From Anas platyrhynchos (lineage: Eukaryota; Chordata; Aves; Anseriformes; Anatidae): DNA of 64,000 nucleotides. The stretch covers positions 34,319,001 to 34,383,000 of the forward strand of contig NC_092591.1 of NCBI RefSeq assembly GCF_047663525.1. Direction: 5' to 3'. A model generated the notes under the pieces. It was not told the DNA's origin, ran no database searches, and saw nothing but the letters and a program-made list of their open reading frames with translations. The position numbers and the translations under genes were made by a program. This document shows positions 49,314 to 61,300 of this stretch, in pieces (within the stretch, counting starts at the first letter, position 1; every line of letters starts with the position of its first letter).

Positions 49314-52300
49314 CTGAGGGAAAAACCACAAGATACACCAATCAGGTTTTATTGCAGCATGTAGTTCCTATCATTCATTTAAGTAATTATAGGCAGAAAA
49401 TGGAGATTTGGAGGAGAAAAGAGGATTTGCCAGAGGGATGTAAAAGTGGTCCAGTAGTATCATGTTTTTCAGAGCTTGTCCAAACCTGATGTACACCCAA
49501 ATGTCTGGGAAGGAAAACAGCACATATCAGCAGAAACATTTGTAGACCACTCATTAGACAACAAAGTCTTGGCTGCTCAAACTGGGAAAGAAGAAGCAAG
49601 AGAAAAACCAATCATCTTATACTGGGTGAAATAACATTCACTGAAAGATCAGGAGAAATGATGGCCCTTCAGAGAGATATCATAGCTCATATAAAAAACA
49701 ACAAAAACAAAAGATCTCAGTGCACTCAGTTCTGAAGTGATGAAGTATCCCTGAAATCTTCCAGAAGGTTCTGCTTCTTTTTGCAGAGAGTGGTGCATAA
49801 CAAGTGTATGTCAATAGAGTAGAGAACCTGCTACCTATGCTGTGTGTATTTTGGGAGTTTCACCTTCATGCTATATTTAAAAAATCCTGTGGAATAAACA
49901 CCGGTTTTAATCTTAGATGTATTAGGAGAGCTTCTGTAGTTCCTACAGTTCAGATGTAATGAGACAGTATTTATTTTTGTCAGTGATGAGACTGACAATA
50001 TCAACATTAGAAAGTTAGAAAGAAGGTCAGAATTGGTAGTGAGATATTAGATATGAAATGGAGAGGACACACCAGGAAATTGACTTTTTATTAAAATTGC
50101 TTGCCACAGATGACTCACCAGGAGCTTTGTAATTCTTGAAGGTGTCATTTACTAGGGGAAAAAACAGCACCGTTGGAGCATGTGGACTGTCAGAATCTTC
50201 AAACACATAGCATTCCTTCAAGTTTTCCCTGTCTTCCTCGCTTATTTCAATTTTGGGAAATGGAATTCCTTGCCCCGATATGTATTTTGCAATCTGGTCC
50301 AGAGGCTGGATAAATAAATAAAATAAGAAGAATCAAATATCAAAAGAGACCTAGAGTTTTTTTGGGGGCTTTTTTAAAATAAAAAGTAAAACAACTTCAG
50401 CAGCTAATATTAATATTCCAAGGCTTGGATTTTCCCCTGGGAAGATGTTAATTTTCAGAGAGAAATGGCTGTAACCACAGCATACATTACAGTTTATCTT
50501 ATTTCCTGCATTGCTTCAGGCAAAACAAGAAAACAGTCACTTTATATAAACTTGCAAATACAGCCAAAAGCCAGAGGACTGATTTTACAGTTCCAATTAA
50601 ACATGTTCTATAAATGGGTTCAGAAGGGAAAGGCAAAGAAACCGGAAGAACAGAGAAGGAACCAATCAGTCCAGATATTCTGCATCACTTCGACTTCTTA
50701 ATTGTTTACAACTTTCCCAGTCTTTCTGTCCTCTGCATGGTTTGTGATTGTTTGCTAATGACTTCCTATTAACAATTATCAACATACCTTATGATATCAT
50801 TAAAAAAAAAACAAACAACAATTTGTTTTAACAGCTATATTAACTATAAGCCTATGTTTATTTTCATATTAACCTCCCTAAGAACGCAACAGTAATTATA
50901 TTACTTCTCATTATTAATCAAGTCCAGTTTCAGCCAGTCCCTTTCCCTAAGACTGATAGAAGAAAAAAAAATGATGACAGAAAAGGATCCCAGATGCCAT
51001 GACTTTTCTTACCAGCGTCTGGGACCCTCCACTGTAATTTAAATGCAGGATGACATCCACCTCCCTTTTTGATCTCAAAAGTGGTGGGTAGCTGGTATTG
51101 ATGAAAAATCCCGTATCAACCAGGGAGAGCTCATCATCTGCTGTTTCCATCAGCTTATTTGGGAAGGAGTCTATCACTGTGTCTGAAATACAAATATTTA
51201 TTGTCAGTAAGCGAAAAACAAGATTGACTGCTCCTCATAGAAAGTTAAAGATGGAAGAATGGAACCCCGTTTTCCTTGCCTTCCTTCGATGACTCACAAA
51301 CAGCACTGATTTACAGGAATGAATGGCACAATACAGTTTCTTCCTTCCTGGACACCTCATACAGCTTTGGCCCTAAAGAATAGGTTATTCCCGTCTCCTC
51401 AGGTTGAGCTTGCATTGTCCACTGGAACACAATCCCCAGACAACCAAGCTCAAATTTACCCCCAAAACAAACAAACACAAAAATGAAATGCATTTGAAAT
51501 CTGGTTCCCATTTCTTCCATCTAAGGAAGGGAGAAGTGCAGTTTCAGGAAGTCAGTCACATTTTTTCCTGTCTCCACATCAGAAATCGTAAATGAATTCC
51601 CAAGCCTAAACCTGCCCAAATTGTTACTGAAGGATGCGCTATGTTACTGTGCCTTTCCAAGTAGAGAATCCATCACTCTCCAGGTACTTGCTGTGCATCT
51701 GGAAGCCTCTGATAAAATTGGGGTACTGTGCAATTGTTGGGCGTCCTGTTAAGACATCTCTCAGAGCAGAGGAGAGAGTGGATGAGGGAGTGAGTAGACA
51801 TGTGTCAATCTCGTAAGGATTCATGGACAGAAAGGGTTCTTCCTCTGCAAGAAAGGAAGCAGTTCTGAGTTTAGGACACTTTCCTGAAACAATATTTTTA
51901 AAAACTGAATAACTAATAAACACAGTTGTCACCTGAAGGTAAAACAAATGTAGCTATTAGCCCTGAAACTTATAACTGAGCCCAAATCAAACTCAGAATT
52001 ATGCTCTGAATTAAATGACAGATACCTGCAAGCAGCAAGATCAAGGCAAACTCAACCTCACACTCTAGGCTTCATCAAATGATGCACACCTCTGCAGCAG
52101 TGTGAGGTGCAGAGAAGATCCAAGTGCTAAAACACAGGTAAACAGTACTGGCCTTTGAACAGGAAACCTCCAGAAAACATGTGACTGTCACTCAGCTGTA
52201 AACATTGGCTAACTTAGGGGGCCAGTCACTCTAGTGCTAAAAATAAATAAATATCTCACCGATATCTTTTACTCTGTCTCTGGTCCACCTACACCAGAAG

Positions 52301-55300
52301 TCCTCTGAATCAGCAGCCAAATTCCAGACATACATCACATCTATGGAAAATATACTACTCCACATGCCTGTAGTGTGAAAGAGAGAATATAAACTGATTG
52401 ATGGAGTAGTTTTGGAAGAATTTTAATTGATACATACCTTCAGTCATTGGATACTTCCTTTCTGTCTGGATAGATATCTTCATGGGCACACTTGCTAAGT
52501 ACCTCCTCACTAAAGCAATCTCACACCTGCTCAACCTGTTTGCTGGTGTCTTCACAGGGCTGTCCTCCACAAACCATGTGCTCACTAGCACCAGCTCTCT
52601 TTTGAGTAGACCAATTTTCCCTCTATGCAATAGTCACCTTGCATGTAGCAGATCCGAGTCTCTGGAAGCCTCTTCACTAGCCTTCCCATAAAGAACTCAC
52701 TTCCAAAATGTTCTGCAGGAATAGACGCTCCGTATTTCAGGAGACTGACTTCATAAGGAGTGAACTCCAACCACTCTAATGGAGACAACAGCCAGATTGT
52801 GAAAAGGCAATGAAGTGTTAACTACTGCTAAACAGAATAGTGACAATGAATCACAGAATCACAGAATTTCTAGGTTGGAAGAGACCTCAAGATCATCGAG
52901 TCCAACCTCTAACCTAACACTAACAGTCCCCACTAAACCATATCCCTAAGCTCTACATCTAAACATCTTTTGAAGACTTTCAGGGATGGTGACTCCACCA
53001 CCTCCCTGGGCAGCCTGTTCCAGTGTACAAATTGAAAAGATACTGTCCAGCTCATAACATGCTGTTCACCAGCTAGTGCTGTACCTATATTGCTCACAGC
53101 ATGCTGAGAGAACACATGATCCTTTCACATCAAGGGAAGGTAGTCCTAGGCTGTGAAGTCTTTTGACACAGCAGTCTCCAGCAGACAAACCTTGGTCTAA
53201 ATGAAACTGTAAGCATTCTCTGCAGTTAATATTGCCCAAAAGTGCGTATTGCTCAGGCATAGAGTGGTTCCTTTAGGGCAACAGCAGCAGAAAACCTAAC
53301 ATTCATCTGGCATCATGTACTCAGCTGTTCATATTAAACAAATATCGTGAAAATCAATAGCAGAGGAAACAGTGATTTTTGTGCCACTAGACCTAAAAAC
53401 TCAGAGTTCTCTCTATAACTATTCCAAATAGGAGTAGGTGTAAACATTGTAAGTTAAATTAAAATGTTCCTGTGACCAGGATAAATTGTGAGTTTAGCAT
53501 CTCCTCTGGTATAAATATATTTTTGCTCCTAGCAACATTTAGAAATGATCTTTTTGTGATTAGAACGAAAGGACTATTGTATTATTGAAGCTGATTACAT
53601 CCAATTAGTCTTAGTTCAGATTACTTAAATTACAAAAGTATGAGAAAACTTTATTATCATTACCTCTGAATGCCTGAGCACTATAGTTGGACTTGAGGTT
53701 GATGGCCACGTAGATGGGCAATGGGTTCTGACCATTATCCACTGCCTGCCGCTGATCGGAGAGTCTATGTTCGTCTTTCTGGTTTTAATTAAAACTGGTT
53801 AATGGAATGAGGTGACAAACAACTTGTACTTGAAATTATATAACATCAACTATTAGTTTTATCCAGACTCTCCTTCCTGATTTCATCTCACTATACTGTT
53901 CAGAAGAGTATCTGCCTTGGAATATTCCAAACTTGGCAAGTATCCTGCAAACAGCAGCCCCTATATGGGTTCTCAGATTTTGAGATATGAAGAGAGGTTG
54001 TGAGTAGATTTGGCAAGGAAAAAAACAGTTCCCGGGAATAAATACGTGGCTAAGTGAAAGGTGAGGTACTTTCTTTGGCTGGATTTCAGGTAGCAGATTT
54101 TATCAGGTTTTAATATCATTCTCAAGCATATTCATATGCAAGAATATATTGTAATCACACATGACAACGTAAAACTTCCTTGGATAAGCATAAACCAGAA
54201 GTAAACTATTAAGTTATGCTATTTTAAATGTAATGATATTTCTATCAATCTTTCTTAAGCCTTGATAACAAATTTAGAGAATGGCTTTTCCTACTATTTG
54301 AATAATCCCCCTATATAAAGCCTGTAACTAAGGCACTTTGTAAAAGCATATGTTCAATTATGTGAGTGAAGTAAATCATTTCTAATTTTTAAGCACCCCT
54401 TCTAGTCATGTTTTGTAATATTTAATGTTCAAAGTGATTAGGGTACATTTCCAAATACATTTTTCATAAGGTTGTTTGTGTTTCTGTTTTTTTCTTTTTC
54501 AAGAAGAGAACACTTTTGAAATGCCATGGCTCCATCAAGGTCAATCTCACTTTAAAATGAGAGTAGTGTTTTAATAATGAACCTCAATATACAGCATTTA
54601 ATCAAACATTAAGTTAATTATTTGCATTAGTAGTATTTAACAGTTTCCCAGGAATTATTTTTTCTCCTTTACAGTTACAGATGTTCATCAGGCTTCTGGG
54701 AAAAAAAAAGGAGCAATACCTTATCATGTAGCATGGATTCAATGACAAGCCCCCACAGGTCTATAAAAGATGTGTTATGTCCCTCCTTAGTCCTCTCCAT
54801 CAAGTCATTATAATAGTACTTCAGACAGTCCAGACTAAAACAGCAGATCTTGTTTTTGGTTACTTGCTTGCGAGCTTCCTTGATCGCCTCTTCCAGATAC
54901 TTTTGTGACCAATTAGCATCTTCATACAGGTTTGCCATTGTCCTGAATAAACATTAGAAGGGAACAATGAAAGAGAACTGTGTTGTTTGGCTTTAGAGTA
55001 CATTTTTGCAAGCTATTTGCCTGTTTCAATTCATATGGGGATTCACAACTGAAAACTAAACACACTTGTTTGCCCTTGAAATAAGAGGATTTCAAAACCT
55101 CTCCCAAGCTTTCTTTGCTTTGATGGTAAGACTTTGCGGGCTCAAGAATAATCTGAGAAATTCAAGGAACTAAAAAAACTGCCCAAGGCTATTAAATACA
55201 CTGACTCCACAAGTCCTCAGAAAATCCTTTTTTTTTGGAAGGTGGGAAACACTTTAGCAAACAGCCATTACAAGTTTGCTCTAGTCTAATATTTTTTCCC

Positions 55301-58300
55301 AGGTATCTGCTGCTGACTCCTGTCTGTGAGAGGACTGGGCAGTTCTCAGGTCCTGGTATGACCAGTCTTATCTGTCTCCTCAAAATCACAGACAGGTACA
55401 CTCAGATCTCCACATGCATACAGCGAAGCTGAAAGAATACTTAGACAAGCCTGCCATTAAGTTTTGGACATGTATAAAGGACTGACAAAATGCAATGCAA
55501 AAATTGTCTCCACTTTCAGATGAGTGTAGAGGAGTGGATCTAGCTAGAACCCACATGGTTAACTACTTTTAAGTTATTTTAAATGTGACATTGTCTGCTG
55601 TATACCCACTGGGAGAAGAGAGCACTTCATAATGAACAACAACAACTGCAGTCTGAGGCTGGTAGCTCAGAGTCATTTTCTGGATCATCTTCAACAACAT
55701 TAATTCCACTGGACCCAAAAATGTCCTTTACCAGAGGGAGATGCACTCTAAATCCAAAATGGAAGTGAGATTAACCAGCAAATGGCAGGCATAAATTCTT
55801 CTTCCCATCTTTCTTCAATTTCCCGTATAAAGACAAATTCACTGCATTCAGTCTAAGGTATAATTGATAAAATATGAAAAGGTAATACAGCATTTACATT
55901 AAATATCAGGCACAGACTGTGTCAATGTGGTGAAAAAAGCAGCTGATGAATGTGATGATTAATTGCTTATTGGGTATGTTTGTTTCTTGGTTCTAGGTGG
56001 AAACAGGAAAATTGAAATCTTCTGCTTTACTAAATGCATCATAAGTTGATGGTGCTGTACAAATAATCAATAATATCAAGCACAGAGAACAAACATGTCT
56101 TGTTTGGGTCATTCTTACCATGTGGTACCCGATAAACCACCGATGTAGGAAATACAGTCTAACAGATTGAGTTTCTGGAGTCCCAGTAGGCTGCCATACA
56201 TTGCTGTCAGTGATCTTGTCCCTCCCCCAGTAGTCGTGATGGCCACCACTGGCACCTGTTCAACACAGCAAGGGAAAATGATAGAAAAAGCCATGCACAT
56301 AATAGAGACAAACCTCTTACTGCAGAAATCAGATAATAGGTTACAGGCACTGATAACAAGCAATGGCATTACTTTGTGTAAAAAGGGTGTGATGCAAAAG
56401 GCTTCCATCGTCACCATCTGATTGATTGGAGAGGTAAGGCTCATGTCTTACCCACTCACATTGGGTCGGAGGAGGCTGTTTACTTAATACATAATTGGAA
56501 ATCAACCTCATCGCCCTGGAATTCTTCTCAAGGTGTATTATTAGAAGCCGGCATAAAAAAAAAAAAAAAAAAAAAAAAACAGGATTTACCATGGCAGGGC
56601 AGATTAGGGATTTGTGATTCTGCCTCTAACAATGATCAGTGTCTCAGAAGAATGCACAGCACCCTGTAATCAGCCAAACCACACAATAGCTGAAGCCTTC
56701 CTGACCTCAGGCCAGAAATTACTTTATGTCCTGAGGCACAGTCATCGACAGGGCTTTTTTTTTCCTTCCTAAATTCCAAGTGCAATTGAAGAGACTATTC
56801 TTCTCTTAATCTTTTCCTAATCTAGTACACCATTTGCTTCCATTAACATCTTGAGTTGTGTGGATGCTTACATGTTGTATGGGAAATGTCTATTTTTACC
56901 TTTAAAGTACTAACTTCTAATTTCATCAGGTGATCAATTATTCTAAAGACAATTAATAGAACTCGAAGAAAATATTTCTCCCTTTTTACAAAACTAGAAG
57001 AAACAAAAATAGATGGTGTTCTAACCCTGAACTTAGTAAGAACTTAAAATATAGGAAATTATACAATAATAATGAGGAAAAATCTTCATTGAAATCAGAA
57101 TATATGTTCTGGTTTTACTTTTTCAGCACAAATTAAAATTCTAATACCTTTGAACTGATTTTTTTTTTTTTAAGTTGGTAAACAAGGGAGTTGGGATATT
57201 TTCAAAATTTTAAGATTAAATACATGAGTAGCAGTGCCAGAAAAACTAGACTTTTTTCAAAAACAAACTTTGGTCTTACCATTTTGGCCTTACCATGTCT
57301 CAGGTAACTCAGACCACTACGTAAAAGCATTCCCTTTTAACTGTCAACTAACGAAGATTCTTGCAGCTGGTGTGTTTGTACTTTCTTGATTTTCTACAGT
57401 CCAACCAGGCTTAAGCAGTTAAAAATGTTATACATAAATATGGAAACAGGAGCAGGACCTACAGTGATAAAGCTAAACAACTTCTAATCGACAATGTAAT
57501 CTGTACAGCTCAACTATGCTACAAGATTCACCCTCTTTTTTCCAGCTTGACAGATTTATTCTGATAGTTGTTTTCCCAACAATGTATCTTTTCTGCTGCA
57601 GAAAAAAATGAAGTATTTTTAACTATAGTTTCTGCGCAAAAATTTAGCTTCCTCATCTCAGAATCCTCTTATGAATGCCATGAATATTGCCTTGCCTCTC
57701 CTACTGAGATAGAGCAAGCTATTCCCCAAACACCCCCCAGCTGTTCTGTATCTGCTCACCACAAATTTTCTTCCTGAGCAATACCAGGAATAAACAGGAA
57801 TGGGTTAAACTGGTTCTGTAAAGGCACATCATGCCATCTCCACACAGACCAGAATACTGGCTTCTCTTGCAAATCTCTTATTCTAGGTGGCTGGGCCTGC
57901 CCTAGAACAGCAGGATTAATTAAGCTATTTTAGTTTTTCACATTTCAGTTTGTGAGCCAGGCCCCAATCCCTGGAGAAGAATCACTACCAGGGACCGTAT
58001 GGCTTGCCTCATGCTCTTTCAGATCTTCCTCCAAATTAAGAATCTTTTTCAGAGCAGCAGCAACATATTTCTTCCTTTTCCGCAGGAAGTCCTGTTCCTC
58101 CATGCACAGACTAAATCCCAAGCGCACATCCAGGTCTCCTGAGCTGGAACAGACAACAGGACTAATCAATGCACATCAGTTATAGCCAATTTCAGGACCT
58201 GTAAGGGCAGTCAGTCAGTGAACTCCAAAAACAAGCTGTTTTTAAGTCTACATATTGATCAAAAAAATAGAAGAAAAGGAGCATCTCTATTGGCAGCAAA

Positions 58301-61300
58301 AAGTAGTGAAGGTAAAAGGAGTGTCCAAGGCACCTTAGATTTCTTGTAGATGAGAGCACAAAAGGTAAGTCACACAAGCTAGAGAAAGAGTGACAAAATA
58401 GGTGAGATTTTTCCTGTATCCATTACTTTCTGTCACCACAACATCCTGGAAAACTCAACTGATGCCAACATCACCTGTTCTCAGGTTTTGACTGCTCACT
58501 AACATTATCTGAAAGTGAAGCTCTTAACAATGAGTTTGATAGAGCTTGAAAACACAGGACAAGTCCTACACCATCACCCTGCTGCTTAGACTATCTCATG
58601 AGAGCCAGCTAGAACTGGAAGCTTTGCAGCATTGCCTGTCTTTGCTTATGTTGGATAAATAGATGAGTAATCCTAGGCAGTGCACATGACCCTTGGGGAG
58701 AGCATAAGTTCTGCACAGTGTTCTGCCTTTGTTGGTTTGGGGTGGTTGCTTCACCTGCACTTATCCATATGCTCACTTGCAGCTCCACTGATTTGTAACG
58801 CCTTTCACCTGCGTGCTGAGTAGATTTCTAGGTAAGCCTCATACAACAAATACATAAGAATATCCATCATTTTTTTTCTGCACAGGCAGCCACACTGCAT
58901 TCTCTTCCCTGAGAAGTGTGAAATACAAGCCAAAGGTTTTGCAGAAAAAAAGTACAAAACCAAACAAATGGCAATTAAGTTTTTTGTGCTTTTCAAAAAG
59001 GCAAATATGCTTATTACAGAAAGGGGCACTCAATATTGCTCAAATCTTGTGTATCACATCCCCCTCTAGTGGCTGCAAAATATTATTTTGAGCATTACTT
59101 TCATTAGTATTCCATGAACACAAATGTTTCAAGGGTTAATGTCAGTATCTTCTGTTCTCCAGAAGAATTTGTACATGATAGCTTAATTTTGAGAACAGAA
59201 TAAGGTGATTTGATTGACCTAGAAAGCAAGCAACTTTTTTAGTGTAGATGTAAAAACAGTAGCACTTTCTTTTGTGCAGTTGCTCTCTCTATAATCTGTA
59301 AAATTGACATTTCAGTAGATCTGTTATGGGCTGAGATTGATAAAATAGATCTCTGTCCTATGCTCTGAATTTTATCTACACAGACTCCTCCCATGCTCTG
59401 AACATCAGAGTTGCTTCCTCTATGTATGTTACACAATAGTGAGGATGCTGTTAACCATATAGGGTCTTCAGCTGTACCATAAAGCCTCATTCTTTTCAAT
59501 TTTACCCATCACTACTGCCATTCTGTTCCTGTAAAGTGCAGAGGTGCAGCTGGTCAGGTCCAAGATCACATTTTGCTCAGAAACAGAAGGAGCAGAAGCC
59601 AGACCACCCTTCAGTTTGATTGCTTAGGAGTTGGATTTTTTTGTTTTGTTTTGGTGAGCTTGCAAAGTCAAAGAGGGATAGAGTTTATTTCACTCGTTGT
59701 GCCAATAGACAGATTTGCATAAAGTGGTAACAAAAATAATATCCAAAAAGTGTAATTTTATTCATGTCTAAGAGTGGTAGTCATAAAATGAGATAACTTA
59801 CTCTGAAAAGAAAAAAAAAGAGTCAAACTCACATTGACTTGCACGATCCTGAAACTACAATGGATTTGCACTTACCTCAGGCACCACCTGAGTACAGGAG
59901 AAAGCACTCACATGGTGTTTTCCTCTCTCCACTGACTAGAGAAAAAAATAGTTTACAGTAATCCTGCACACTAGGACAAGAAGAGGCTATCTTACCATTT
60001 TCTTGCTGTCAAGCACACCTCAAAGGACTGATCCTAGAAATCAAGAAAATAAAGTTAACTACCACCAAATTTTAAAATGTTTCTTTCCTTTAAGCTCAGA
60101 CAAGGCTCATTCAGTAAGAAAAGAGATTCTCAAAAAATAGTTCATGTGACTAGGATTCATATTGTTCTGGAACCAAACTCACTCTTATCTAATAAGCTTG
60201 CTTGGAGTAATGAACTTGCATGTTACGCTAATTCATAGCATTCATACTTAGAAGAAACACAAGAACCAGAAAAGTTCTCACTAAATATATATATATACAC
60301 ACACACCACTCTGAACATCAATATTTAGGCAACATCTGAATTTAAAAAAATCAATCCAGAATATGAGCTTAATAGTTATTGTGGAATTACTCCCAATAAG
60401 CATAAAGAAATTTTGGAATACATGTGCATATGACCATCACTTTTGTTCCTTGAAACCACCTAATTCTAATTTTGGTGTGTGGCTTTGCAAAGATTTAACT
60501 GTTATTACAGTGATTGCTACCACCTGCTTCCTTTAAAAGAGAATAGGATGGTCTTATTTAAAAAAATTTTTGGATAAGTATCCATATAATTTTACACAAT
60601 GACTTTGCTCAGTTAGTAACCTTATCTCTAGCAGGATATAATTAAGCACAATTTGAAAATATTTATTTCAAAAGGTTCACAGAACTCACCTCTTCTACTA
60701 TTATTTCCTTCTGCAAAGGGAGTGAATTCAGAGGGAAAGAAAGGACCCCATATCTCTGTGTTTCATTTTTATCTGCCAGCTGAAACAACGCAAAAAACAG
60801 TGGGGATACATGTGAAAGGTTTATCCTGTCTAGTACTTCTCCTCTTAAGAGGGCTAGTTGACTTCACTGTTGACACTCAGTTCTTCTGCTAATTTCACTA
60901 TGGTTAATGCTAACATACAGAAGGGGAATATACCTCTTCTGGTAATGTGATATCCAGTCTTGTCTGATCATTTATGACGCAGTGAAATACGATGTTCTGA
61001 AGACCAGGGTCAGAGCCCAGTGAAATCTTCTGGCTTCCTTCATGGGATCCTTTCACTGTAAACATAAGCTCCTGATCTAAACAAAAAGGCAGGGAACAAA
61101 GAATTTTAACTATTTTTTAACTACTCCAAGCAAACACACATAAAGGCATATTTTATTTATCAGTTAACACGTATGCTTTTTGTCTGACCTTTCTTATACC
61201 CCAATGGTTAAGTAAACTATGTGTGGCCAAAAGAGATCAAAATAATAAAAAACACTGGGTAGATCTGTATAAATCATAAATACACAGAAATTACACACTT

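Noticed and set aside
49205-49489. 94-codon plus-strand frame opposite gene A exon 20
   Set aside because: It is the complement of a strongly supported exon and runs into intron sequence.
51643-51648. GT donor just past gene A exon 17 (phase 0)
   Set aside because: Using it would put exon 18 into a frame with an immediate stop, whereas the GC donor restores the gene B phase.
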